Shown: piece after piece, positions 14,647-26,680 of the stretch | Position numbering within the stretch: the first letter of the stretch is position 1 | Layout of the letters: every line of letters begins with the position of its first letter | Source: Apostichopus japonicus | Taxonomy: Eukaryota; Echinodermata; Holothuroidea; Aspidochirotida; Stichopodidae | NCBI RefSeq assembly: GCF_037975245.1 | Contig: NC_092577.1 | Span: 29,725,398 to 29,789,397 of the forward strand | DNA: 64,000 bases | Reading direction: 5' to 3' | The notes under the pieces: generated by a model | Told to the model about the DNA's origin: nothing | The model's database searches: none | The model's input: only the letters and a program-made list of their open reading frames with translations | Position numbers and translations under genes: made by a program

Positions 14647-14675
14647 ACCAGGGAGTTCCATAACAACTCCCTGGT
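14647..14675. repeat. Tiny hairpin insertion, copy 1
   Basis: ACCAGGGAGTT (14647-14657) and AACTCCCTGGT (14665-14675) form a perfect 11-bp stem with a 7-nt loop. The stretch from GGGAG to CTCCCTG is flanked by the 9-bp direct repeat GTTGTACCA (14642-14650 and 14674-14682), as expected if a 23-bp hairpin had inserted with target duplication. Related copies are at 17330 and 32142. Confidence 0.65.
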
Positions 14676-17329
14676 TGTACCAACGCAAAGTCTTGAATCT
14701 ATTTTTAGCAACGGCTCATAACTACACCTGCATCTCTGACTGGTTGAATTCAAACTAGTAGGTTTGGGGTACTGTATGCGATTAATTTAAAATGTTGAAT
14801 TTTGTCGTGGATACTTTTCTCATTCTCTGCAAATATCCTTAATTACTCGCCAATTAACGATGTTGGCAGGGAAAAACTTGGCTGATATCTTAGTTTGCTG
14901 TTTTGTGATTGATATATGTAAAAAAACTCGATGGACATGTCAAAAAAGTATTAAAAACGGCGACCAAACGTAAAATGCTGCTTGAAAGTAAATGAGATAT
15001 ATATAATAGCGTGGCGCATAAAGTGTTGGGGTTTAATGAATTAAGTCATGAATATTCAAACATATCTGGATACCCCGCCTCCCCTCAATCTAACTAACAA
15101 ATATATGTTGGTAGTCACACAACAATTTAGTTTCTCTTAACCTTTTAGCAACTTATCAACGATTTTAATCAAACATAGCGGACAATTTTGTGTGACTGGC
15201 AAACATATTAAAATGCTTTGCCATTGGCCGAATCTATTGAGTTTTCGATAATTTCAATGTACGGAGGATTAAAGGAACATTTAAAGGTTAAACCGGAAAT
15301 TTATAATTCCTTTAAACCCTACTGTACTTCATGGTACTACCAGGTCATGGTGAAATCGATGCAATTTCAAGCTTAAAGGATTGAATATTGGTAATAACTG
15401 TCAAGATAAAGTAATTGCTTCTACCAACACCGGATGTAATTCGCGGTTATACATATTTCCGCATGTTAATATAATATCATGTTAATCTGCCTCACGTATG
15501 CCATGGCACGCCATATGTACAGGCATTCCTTCATGGAAATGAGGAACACCGAATCGGAAGACATATTTGTCAAAATAATTGAAGGGCAAAATTATTCATA
15601 ATGAATTATTCATATCCATAATTGCTTCTGGCAAATGTAAGTTCCCTTTCTTCTTTATTTAGGTATTTTATTTCTGTAATTAAATCTTTGCTATTCTTGT
15701 CCCAAAATTGCAAATAACTCAGTTATGTAAATTTCGTTGACTATGCACCGGAAGAACAAGAAACTATATGTATAATGCTTTGTAAACGTATATTGGCCTA
15801 GATTAACGTTCTTAAAGTTGTATATATACTCTGTTGCCATTAAAAGCATATCCCTGTGCATTTAATGACGTTATGCTCAGTCAGTAACAAGGAGAATGTT
15901 ATACAATACACAAACTCTTGTGTGTATTATTTGGAAACATCAATTAAATTTACACCTCTGGGTTAACCATGTTACTGCTGACTCGTTTGATGGAACTCCA
16001 CTTTTGTTGTTTTCAAATGATGCAACCCTCGTATATAATTGCCCAAATAATACTGGATAGAAGCTCGTGGAAGTGACGTCATATGTCGCCACAGCTTGGT
16101 TAATTTCAAATTAGGTTCCTAATTGACTCAATGTTCAGCAGTTACCCTATTTTAAAACTTTTGGTTAGAAACAATCAGCCTGAGCGTATACGTATACCCA
16201 ACATGCGCCAACTGTTTTAGAAGGTACGGTATATAGTGTATATTGCAACTGAAGTCAATGATTTTCAGGCTTCACCGAACACTGGAGATAGCCTACAGTT
16301 AAACTTGTAGACAACTGGATTAAAGGCCAACTAACTCCCCATCCCTGTCGCTCCTTCTCCACGGACCCTAAAACAAAAGGGCAGGTCCGGATTAAGGACA
16401 ACTGATGCCCTAAGCACAGCCCAACAATGGAGGCACCTATGCTCTTCCGTAGACTCAATAATTGCTGAAAGTGAAAAAAAAAGGGTGAAAATTTATAATC
16501 CTTCTTCAGTTGTCTTCCAGTTCAGATCAAAGGCTAGGCCCAGACCCCACAACTATTTTAAATAAAAAAAATACCTTACTTTCGGATTCTACTAAAGTTG
16601 AGTGTGGCAGTGAAAGAGTTAAGGTCATGATAGCTAGTGGAAGAACGATGTGGTGCCCCCCCCCCCCTTTCACTTGGTGCTCTATAAGCACGTGTATATT
16701 AATTTTGCTTTAATGGTTTAAGAAGTATCCCTTTAATTTCAAATGTTTACAGCAAAACGTAAAGTATTTGAACAAATTTGGTTTTCGCTGACACTGAAGC
16801 AAATATGCTGTAGCCTATACTTACTGCGAATTAGCTAACACTATTCAGGTGACGTCACAGGTCACGTAGCAATGGTCATATTTTTCGCCTACATCTTGCA
16901 CATGACATAATCATACTAAACGGCCGCTAAATAATGTACATTTGCTTGGAATCCGTTCACGTCGGTGCAAGGGATAACATGATTTATAGTTACAAGAAGT
17001 GGAAGTCACTTGTTGATAATATATTAAGTGATCAGCAAACTGGGAAAGAGGACATATTTTAAAATCATGGATTATGGATTTCACCTTGCAAAAAATCATA
17101 CCTACTATAGTTAACACAGACAGACACACACAGGTTGTCAGGAATACAAGTTCCGTGTTCTACCATGGAGCCATGGTTCTACCAACACTAGAATTATATA
17201 AACCTAACACATACCACACATATACCACTTGCTATACATTCATATGTTCTTATTTACGGCTTGGCTTGCCTATAAAAATAAGGGGGTAATTCTGTGTAAA
17301 TTGTCAGATTCAAAAGCACTCTGTACAAT
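14676..17329. other. No gene; hAT-like fragment near 16.38 kb
   Basis: No coding exon found. At 16380-16440 the phrase CAGGTCCGGATTAAGGACAA followed by TGATGCCCTAAGCAC resembles the end of a dispersed hAT-type repeat, but no matching second end or target duplication was seen. TGACGTCA palindromes occur at 16074 and 16850. Confidence 0.4.
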
Positions 17330-17360
17330 CAGGGAGCTGCTACTCTAACGCAGCTCCCTG
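17330..17360. repeat. Tiny hairpin insertion, copy 2
   Basis: CAGGGAGCTGC (17330-17340) and GCAGCTCCCTG (17350-17360) form a perfect 11-bp stem around a 9-nt loop. The 9-bp direct repeat GTACAATCA sits on both sides (17323-17331 and 17361-17369). Same GGGAG...CTCCCTG design as copy 1, with a different target sequence. Confidence 0.65.
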
Positions 17361-17500
17361 GTACAATCATAACACTTGGCTAATACATGGACAGTTATAC
17401 AAAGCCATTTTATATACGCATTCCATTAAATTCCAATACATTTTCTCAAACAGTACTCCTTATTTTTAAATTATGAGTCATATCTTATTTATATATATAT

Positions 17501-18033
17501 TGTAACGCTAACTCAGTCTAAGATTCTGGGGCGTCCAAATATTCCCTGCTGAGGACTGGTGGTGGTATGGAAACAAATGCGGCTTGGATGGTTGTATGTT
17601 AGTAAACGACGAGCCTTAAATCTCGCTATTACATGCAAAAGATATAACACATAGATAAACGAGTAAAGAACAAGTGCTGTGTAGATTTCGCAATCTATTA
17701 CTATAACCAGCCACGGTACAAACAATACATCGGCACGAAGCCCTCTAAAATAGGTAGAAAACATGCACTTAACGATAATGGTCACAAACGAGGTCTCAAT
17801 ACCGAAGTAGAGTCCTATAACGATACGTACAAAAGTGTATAAAAGACGAATACAAGACAGATACAAGTACGACCACAATGGTCGGAGCCAGGGCTACTAC
17901 CGAACCGAACGATTCAGATCGGGAGCGAAGACTGGTCACAAGTCGTGAGGTCTGCTTCAGCTGAGCTGGTGAGCAGACATCACGTGACCTGTAATTATTA
18001 CGTAATGTAGCCTACGACAAATAGAGGGCGACA
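17501..18033. mobile_element. Candidate solo LTR
   Basis: The segment starts TGTAACG and ends GCGACA, the TG...CA boundary of an LTR, and is flanked on both sides by TATAT (17496-17500 and 18034-18038), the right length for a 5-bp target duplication. It is less AT-rich than its flanks and holds a TATAAAA box at 17838-17844, where an LTR promoter would lie. No second LTR or gag/pol sequence adjoins it. Caveat: TATAT is a weak duplication in such TA-rich flanks. The 121-codon minus-strand frame at 17513-17878 is not called. Confidence 0.4.
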
Positions 18034-18070
18034 TATATGATGACCAACGGCATCACACTATATATAGGCC

Positions 18071-18352
<282 letters not shown>

Positions 18353-18358
18353 TACTGT

Positions 18359-18571
<213 letters not shown>

Positions 18572-19286
18572 ACAAATGTGTACTTTTCATTCCATAAGTG
18601 TGCAAATAAGTAGTACTTCACATAAGTACGGTACTTCACATAAGTGTGTACTTCACATAAGTGTTCAGATTAGGCTCCCTGGACATAGTTGCAGTAGGTA
18701 TATTTATATAATTCATTATTTCGAACTCAATCAAAATTCACCGCAACTTTCATTTCTCGAAGAAAGTCTTATTTCGGGTGTCGCAATCACAAACATCTGT
18801 TATGTTTAAAGGGAAGATAGGTGAGGGGAGATATGGGAGGGGAGAGAGGGGAGGGATGGGAGGGAGGGGAGACATTGGTGGTAGAGCCAATTGTAAGATT
18901 TACCAGTCGCACCATTTTCCACTCTAGGCTTACCAACTTACTGTTTTTTGTGTGTCATGGTGGGATGGGGGGGGGGGGGTTGGGGAGGACAAGGGAGAGT
19001 TGTGACGGGAGATGTTTGGAACTTCCAAGCATTCTCCTTTCTTGTTTAGTGATCTGCAGTTTCCCTAAGCTGGATTGAAGTGCTTAATATTTAATAATAC
19101 TTAATATTTAATTAATTTAATTAAAATTCTTTATCATGCTTCCTATATTTAACTTTTTTCCCTAAAAAGGACTGAATCCAAAATGAATTTTAATGAGCAA
19201 TATAATAGTTTATCTCTTTTTCGTAGCATAACAGCTGCCCTTCCGATCATCACGTGTATATAACTCAAGAATACAGACAATAATAA
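18572..19286. other. No gene recognised
   Basis: Contains short direct repeats of the type TACTTCACATAAGTGTG (about 18610-18665) and a G-rich patch (18820-18870, 18960-18980). No coding exon identified. Confidence 0.45.
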
Positions 19287-19421
19287 GTAAGTTGGCCTGA
19301 CGTTTCGATCCTAGCAGGATCTTCTTCAGAGGCTAAATGACAAGTTCAAGAGGCTAAATGACACTTGTCATTTAGCCTCTGAAGAAGATCCTGCTAGGAT
19401 CGAAACGTCAGGCCAACTTAC
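19287..19421. repeat. Perfect 58-bp inverted repeat of a hammerhead-like motif
   Basis: Left arm 19287-19344 and right arm 19364-19421 are exact reverse complements. Each contains CTGAAGA, a GATCC/GGATC hairpin and GAAACGTC, the same module as at 36847-36906. The 19-nt spacer holds a partial repeat of AAGAGGCTAAATGACA. This looks like two copies of a PLE-type terminal motif joined head to head. Confidence 0.85.
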
Positions 19422-20700
19422 ATTTACACATTCTATTACACAGGCTCTCTAGTGGATAAGCAGTTTGCTTAATACGTTGTAATATATAATAATAATAAAC
19501 TACTCTTTGGTTCGAAGTTGTAAACGTAACATTTCAAACATGCTTGTAGGCTTTTTTTTTTTTTTTTTTTTGCTCTAAGGTTTGGCTTAAGTAGCTTTGG
19601 CTAGTAAATCTATCAAAAACCTCTCGGTGATTAAGGTTTCATGACCGTTGGTGAACAAAAAGTTACTTTGCTGCAGTCTACAAAAGATTACCTCTTAAAT
19701 GTTCAATGATTCAAGGAGATAAAGTTAATATACGCTATATCTCTTTTAATCAGAAGTCATAAATGATAGACGAAAGAACTGCTTCCGATCCATTACACCT
19801 CAAAAGGAGGTATAAAGCTTTTCTTGAAAAGAGAGATTTTTATGTTCTTGCAAAGAGGTTTAAAAGAAAGAAAAATATTGAAGAAAAAAAAATAAATAGA
19901 AATACGAGGAAGGTTGTATTCTCAGCGGAGATTTACAAGCTTCCGAAATGTTTCCTGGATTAGTAAAACACGGTTGAATCTACGAAATGACATTAGGAAA
20001 ATCATTAGTAGAACTATATAGGCTTATAGTTATCATGAAGTCAAAAGACGCCAACGCCAACGCCAACTTCACACGTATATACTTAATATGCATAGGTCAT
20101 ACATGATGTGCTTGTAATTAAAATAGTGCGGGTTTAATATTGAAGAAAAAAACAATCAAATCTGATCGATTCTTCCTATTTGATTTTTTTGTTTGAGGGG
20201 GCGGAGGGGGGGGGTGACAACCTAATGCCATAGACGCAAGACCTAACATCAACCCACTTCCTCAGCGCCACGAAAGGCGAAAGTTGAACGCCAGCCCATT
20301 AGAATATGCGAAACGTGGCAATCTATTTGCCTAACGGCCACGAGGTACAAGTAACTGAATATCAGCCCAGGGCAAGTGCAACAAACCCTCCAAAGCGCCC
20401 CACTTCATGAATATGTTGTTTTTTCTTTACTGAAACGTATCCTTTGCAATTTTTGTAAGCACGAATTGCCAATTCGTTGCAAAAAAAAAGGATTTTATTT
20501 AGATGTACTCGAATAAGTGTATATACAGAAAGAGCAGAGATAAAGATTTGTCGGAAAGATTTGAGGTAACATTTGCCTCCCTGGAATTTCCCCCATGAAA
20601 TCGAAATGACATGTCCCACTGCCCCTCGAAATTTTAACCCCCTCACTATTCTTCGCCCTCGAGTGGACCCTGTTCCGCCGTTGTTGCTTCAGCTCAATTC
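19422..20700. other. No gene recognised
   Basis: A 66-codon open frame at 19763-19963 is Lys/Arg-rich, with no signal peptide or domain, and is not called. A T homopolymer lies at 19552-19571. Confidence 0.4.
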
Positions 20701-20915
<215 letters not shown>

Positions 20916-23386
20916 CTATATATATATGTATTTGAGGTTAAAAGAAAAATGTTTTTTGTCCCTTTTTTCACCTCTTGTATTGTCAAATTCATCAATTTTG
21001 TACAAACGATAACCATATATACATGCAATAATGAGCTTAAACAGAGATAACAAAACAAATATACACAAGTTCAAAACTCAATTCCCAAAGACTATACTGT
21101 ATACAACGGCATATACTGTATAATAATTGATAATAAATAAACTGATTATAAAAGCAAAGACTTGGTACAGCTTCTCATAATGAAAGAAACGCTTATTTTT
21201 TACTTTTCTTTGAAATTAACTTTTCAACTTCTAACAACTTAGAATTTCAGTTTATAAGAGAACTCCTCTATATAGTTGGAATCATTTTCAAGTTTGCTAA
21301 CATTGGAAAATATAATACTTTGCGTGAACAAAATCTAATTTTTGGTACAATTATCATTAAAAATTACCAGAAACATTTAACATTTAGGCCTGCACAAAGG
21401 AAGATTGCAGTGAGTGACAAACTATATAACCCCACTTTGAACTCTAAACATCTTGAAAACCGGAATCGCTATTTAGAGACGCTATTTAGAGACATTACCA
21501 AATGCTCAAATTTGCTATTTCTGCTTGGCACAAGATATACAAAAGAACACAATTCTTCGTTAACTAAGTCAAGAAATTTGGAGCCAAAAATAGTCATTGC
21601 ATTGCGGATGTGAGAATCGGCAGTTACTCAACAAAGGTAGCCGGATACCGTTCAGTGCACAACTTATATATACGGCTCGATATTTGATTTGAAACGTATA
21701 TACGTACATAATATTGGTAAGGAAATGCATGATGCAATATATACGCATGCACAGTTACAAAACTATCATAGAATAACGGTAATAGCATGACGAATATTCT
21801 TCCTTAGATTGTAGATAAAACTATACATTTATAACTTTCAAGGAAGAAAAACAAAAGATATTTAGTTAACTTTGCCATTATTACAATTGTTTCATCATTA
21901 ACTGCTATATAGCGCAAGGTACATGTAAGGAAGGAAATAAACGTTGACAAAGTTAGTTAATTTCATAATGAGTTTATCCGATCGGGTTTGCGATGACTTT
22001 GTCCGACTATCTAAATTTGGAACATTTCGAAATAAATTTCATGCTATTCTCTCTATATGGTAATGCTTGTCGTTGCTCCGTCTGCAAGCCATCTTATGAT
22101 CGGGGGTGGGGGGTGGGTTGGCTGGAGGTCGATCCTCGGGGAAAAGAGGGGTCAGTCGGCTCTTCAACGTCTAAACCTAGTGGGGAGGGGGGGGGAGTAT
22201 GATGTTTGCCCCCTCCACTAATTGCAATTGCTGGCAGATTCATGATAAATAAAACAATAGATAACCGTATACGATTATATATAGCCACGGTACCTTTACT
22301 AAGCTGGGATTGGAACCTTGCATATATCCGGCCGGACTTGAGAAAAGGATTTTAATGTTATTCTTTAATTTTTGTATATTAGTTTTATTAAAATTGACAA
22401 ATTCTATGAAACTTGAGAAATAATTTCTACTGCACAATATCGTTTACCAGAATTATATTAACGTTTACAAATAGCTGATCGATATTTCTTCAAACTATGC
22501 AAATGCATAAAACTATTTTGCTGCAAGGAAACATGGGGTAGGTAGGGGTGGGGAAGGGGGTGATGGATTACAAAGAGGAGGTACAGTTTTACTGCCCAAT
22601 TTGTGTCTGTTTAGATCTAGTGCAGTTTGTTTTTCATTTATATCTTGTTTCGTCAAGATTGCCTCTCAGAATGATAGATAATACCACTCTATCCAGATTG
22701 AAAATTCATAATGAATATTTATTGTTTCGATTTAAATATTTATAAGATAGGCCGGCCTACATGTGTAAAAATGGTATCTTAGTAGATTATTTCTATATAT
22801 AGTTGTCAATTCAAGCAGCGAACTTTAATGTGTTTGAGCTCAAATCATATTTGGTCTAGATGCATCCTTATGACGTCAGAGAAAGTCTGCTGCAGATAAA
22901 TTTTTAATAAAGGTTTAAATGATCATTTTCACTCTATGCGAGATATTTTTCTGTTTATCGTCCCCACCCCTCCCCCCTTTCACCCCACCCTTTGTGTTTT
23001 AAGTTTAAAATAAAAGATAATTCGTTAGTCTGTATCCTGTGAGTTTGTGATCAGGTAGGTATATATGCAGCTTCGTTGAAATGATGCGATTCTCATTGAA
23101 CAAAACAAGACAGAGTGCAGGCTGGAATCAATTCTGGCCAGACCATCATCGCATCATACCCGAAAATATTTAAAATAACGTGACTTTTAGTCAAGAAATA
23201 TGGCAACGCATCGCAAGCCACAACAAATCAAATGTTAGTGAAGGTTGTGAATTAGTGCACGGAAACCAACAGCATCGTTCATATACCACGACTCTGGCGG
23301 CGATTTTCAATGCTTTGAGTGGCAATCGCACACAAGTGACATCTGGACTGCCATATTAAGCGGTATTCACCAATAACATCTTCCTG
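20916..23386. other. No gene recognised
   Basis: AT-rich sequence. The open frame at 21320-21613 (97 codons) starts at a non-ATG codon and shows no domain. One TGACGTCA palindrome at 22871-22878. Confidence 0.4.
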
Positions 23387-23393
23387 TATATAA
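23387..23393 (+). promoter_or_regulatory. TATA box upstream of putative secreted-peptide gene
   Basis: TATATAA at 23387-23393, followed by a C-rich stretch. Transcription would be expected to start near 23417, about 115 bp before the ATG at 23531. A short upstream ATG at 23499 would be read first in the mRNA. Inferred from position and sequence only. Confidence 0.35.
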
Positions 23394-23530
23394 GCCCCGC
23401 CTATTTACTTTTCGATATAAGCTATTCCTTTCTCACGAGAGAGTATCAGACGCATATAACTGCTACCACTGACCGTTACAAGTTGCCTTAGAAGTTACAT
23501 GCTATTTTGTCCTACTGTGGACTGCATTTT

Positions 23531-25499
23531 ATGGTGGAAATCCGTCGTTATTTTTTTATTTTAGGAATATTGCTTCAACTGTTTGCGGAATATTTTAACG
23601 GTTTGGATAAGTGGCCAAAGGTGAGTTACACTTGTCATTACAATTCTGTTGGATTTCCAATTTGGGTGGAGGTGGGGTGGGTGAGGTGGGACCGGGTTAA
23701 TGGGAAGGGTGCGTTTGAGTAGTATGTAGTGGGGTTTTGTTTTGGGGGGGGGGGGGTTGCGCCAACACTTTTACCTATAAATATAAAAAAAAAATAGTAC
23801 AATACTTTCTTATGAATATCCTTGTATTATCGAGAACTTAGTGATTGATTATTTCGCTATCATTCTGTATATAGTTCCGCATATGTTTTTTCTCTTTTAT
23901 TATACTATATTTTTGTACACCATGAATTTAAAATGCTATAACCCTACGAGGGGTGGGTTTTTATTTTTTTTAGTCGTATAGTATTGTAGGCATCTGGCTT
24001 CATATTATAAGTTGAATGTAGTGAGGAGGATGGCGCGAGCGGACAGAACCGCGACAGAGTTGTAACTTACCAGACGAAGTCAATATCGTCATAATTGACA
24101 TCGACTTTTGTTTCGAATTATTATTTTTTGTTGTTGCAATTAGCACTTAAAAATGTTACCCCACCGGCCCCCACCCCCACCCCCCCGGATACATTCTTTA
24201 CTTTCGTATATCGTTGCATCAACTTTTCATAAAATGCACAATTGTTTCACCACATGTCTGTATAACTCATATACCACCCCCCCTCTCTCCCCCATGATCT
24301 ACCTCCCCTTCCCCCACTTCCAAGAAAAACTACAAATACTGGGTACTTCAAACGCAATGCGCTGCTGGAAATTATTACAAAAACTGACCGACCACCACCT
24401 TAGACCAGGGCTGATGAAGCCAGCCCTGATACTCCCACTACTCTACCTGTCTATACCACTTTTCCTCCTTTCAAACAAACCCATTGCTTCACCCTGTCAG
24501 TGGACCACAAATGTATAACCTTCCCCATCCCCACCCCACCCCACCCCTCCCCTCTGAACAGGTATAGCTGGCACAGGGCAAGTTGAAAGAGCGCCCCAGT
24601 ATTACCACCAACTGAGTTCAATCATAATCAGGATGTTGTTATGTTGGTATGTTGATATGTTGCTAAGAGCACTGTCCTCTCATTCAATGGGGTATCGGGA
24701 TTACACGGGAGTATTGTCAATGGATACAAAAATCTCCAACATTCCTTCATCGGCTTAGTCCAAGGCTTAATTAATGGAACGGAACATTCCAACGGCTTTA
24801 ATAACAAAGGTTATGAGTGTAATTAGGCTGGTGGTGGTGGTAAGGGTAGACAATGGGGGCCATGAGAGGATGTTGCACTCTGGACGCACCCCTGTCTCTC
24901 TTTCCTCCCGTGAAGGTCTATTTTGGTGAGATGAATAATATTGTGAAGTACGAGATAACTAAATAGAATTAGTATTGTGTTATAAGTATGTAGTGGTTTT
25001 GGAGAATAAATAAAGAGGGTGTAAGGGGGTCATGGTTGACTGAGATTGAAAGGTCGGGGGTTTTTTTTGGGGGGGGAGGTGGGTGGAGGTGGGAGGAAAT
25101 TACGAACATATACTATAGAAGTAGACGTTCGATGTTGTTAGTTTCCATTCATAATGAAAGTTGAGACATACTTCAATGTAGGTTGGGTGCAAATCCATAC
25201 ATAAAAACACCGAAGTACACGACCCGTCCCCCTCCCACCCCTCACATCTCCAACATATTAAGAACAAACTGAAAAATGCCACCAGTATTGAATTAAGATA
25301 TGTATATATATATATATATACACGAACGGATGTAAAATGCAGACCGCTGTTTAATTACCTCTGCTGTTGTTTACAGGTGACCTTTAAAAAGTTATTTTCA
25401 CATCTAATCGATAGACAAATAATTGAATCCACCTGTTTTAGAAGTTATCGAGTCAAAGCACATAAATTAATTAGGAAGTGGAATATTGATCAATGTTGA
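23531..25499 (+). CDS. Putative small secreted peptide precursor, two exons
   Basis: Proposed model: exon 1 at 23531-23620 and exon 2 at 25377-25499 (stop TGA 25497-25499), giving 70 residues. Exon 1 encodes a basic start and a hydrophobic core (FFILGILLQLF, residues 8-18), typical of a signal peptide, and ends at the strong donor AAG|GTGAGT in phase 0. Exon 2 follows a pyrimidine-rich acceptor (TGTTGTTTACAG), is open in the matching frame for 40 codons and ends in Cys; Cys50 and Cys70 could form a disulphide. It lies 1.2 kb upstream of CRH-type gene 1 on the same strand. Exon 2 sits inside a 345-bp tandem duplication, so a second identical exon follows at 25722-25844. I do not recognise the family. 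No poly(A) signal was found close by, and the joining is inferred from frame and splice sites only, so it may not be a gene. Confidence 0.35.
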
Positions 25500-26018
25500 T
25501 AACATAACGAAGTCTGTTCTAAATACAAAATGGGCGCGAGTTTATAGGTCAACTTTTTGCGAAGATGATTGAAAGCCCATCAAAAACTGCAGACTGATGA
25601 GTTTTTGTCAAATACATCTGTTTTGGTATCCTAGATATTTTACTTCCTGTTGATTGGGGCAGTAACAGGAACGGATGTAAAATGCAGACCGCTGTTTAAT
25701 TACCTCTGCTGTTGTTTACAGGTGACCTTTAAAAAGTTATTTTCACATCTAATCGATAGACAAATAATTGAATCCACCTGTTTTAGAAGTTATCGAGTCA
25801 AAGCACATAAATTAATTAGGAAGTGGAATATTGATCAATGTTGATAACATAACGAAGTCTGTTCTAAATACAAAATGGGCGCGAGTTTATAGGTCAACTT
25901 TTGGCGAAGATGATTGAAAGCCCATCAAAAACTGCAGACTGATGAGTTTTTGTCAAATACATCTGTTTTGGTATCCTAGATATTTTACTTCCTGTTGATT
26001 GGGGCAGTAACAGGAACG
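25324..26018. repeat. 345-bp tandem duplication, nearly identical copies
   Basis: Copy 1 begins GAACGGATGTAAAATGCAGA at 25324 and copy 2 begins with the same sequence at 25669; copy 2 ends at 26018. Reading both, I found one substitution (CTTTTTGCGAAG against CTTTTGGCGAAG). Each copy holds a pyrimidine-rich AG acceptor followed by a 40-codon open frame. Such high identity means a very recent duplication or an assembly artefact from two haplotypes. Confidence 0.95.
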
Positions 26019-26488
26019 CTCCATGTAAACAAAACGTTATGCAAAAACATTTCTTGCGTTTAGACCTTTCCTTTGGTTAAGTTTTAGTTTGTTTTTGTTG
26101 TTGCTTATGCCCGTAAAAGAATGATAGCGAATATGACGCATGTATATGAAACACGATGAGACATGCGCAGTATACACAATCCTCATATGAATGTTGTTTG
26201 TGAACTTTCACTCTGTTATTGTTTGATATAAAACTGTTCAAAGCAAAACAAACCGCATTTAGAGTTTCCTCTAAGTTCTACGAAACCGTGCGGAACCTGT
26301 ATAGCAGCATACTAACAATTGGATTCGATTTGCGTTTGAAAACAAGTACACAGTTAAGTGGTATATTTACGTTGCTATGGTATAGCTCATATGCTATCGT
26401 TTGGCGCCAACGCGATCGACAACTTTGGCTGTTACAGGTTGCCAAGCACGAATATTATACATACAATTCTTCTTCCGGTACAGAATTA

Positions 26489-26495
26489 TTATAAA
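26489..26495 (+). promoter_or_regulatory. Candidate TATA box of CRH-type gene 1
   Basis: TATAAAT at 26489-26495 would place the start site near 26520 and give a 5' UTR of about 160 nt. The downstream motif GAATCTTGTCAAGAGC (about 26534-26549) resembles GAGTCTTGTCATAACT at a similar distance from the ATG in gene 2. An alternative TATAAAA lies at 26227-26233. The 5' UTR would contain a 12-codon upstream ORF starting at 26583. Confidence 0.35.
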
Positions 26496-26680
26496 TGATT
26501 TTGTTCGAGTACATTCGAGGTACATTCTGAGATAGAATCTTGTCAAGAGCAGGTCGAATTGAGATCAGCATTATAAACACGGATGAGACAAGGAGAAAAA
26601 AGAAGAAGAAATTGGCATTAAAATACCAAACTTTTAAAAAAAAAAATTCGCTGGTTTTTATTTTCACAGATCTTTCGAAA

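Noticed and set aside
17513-17878. 121-codon hydrophobic minus-strand open frame
   Set aside because: It lies within the candidate solo LTR, uses an ordinary run of codons without homology that I can name, and has no promoter on that strand.
19763-19963. Lys/Arg-rich 66-codon frame, considered as a third CRH-type exon
   Set aside because: It lacks the IDSLRR and NQKYF motifs and the terminal Ile-Gly-stop, and has no signal exon upstream.
24396-24427. CAGGGCTG/CAGCCCTG hairpin as a fourth tiny hairpin insertion
   Set aside because: The core is GGGCTG, not GGGAG, and the flanking 9-mers do not match.
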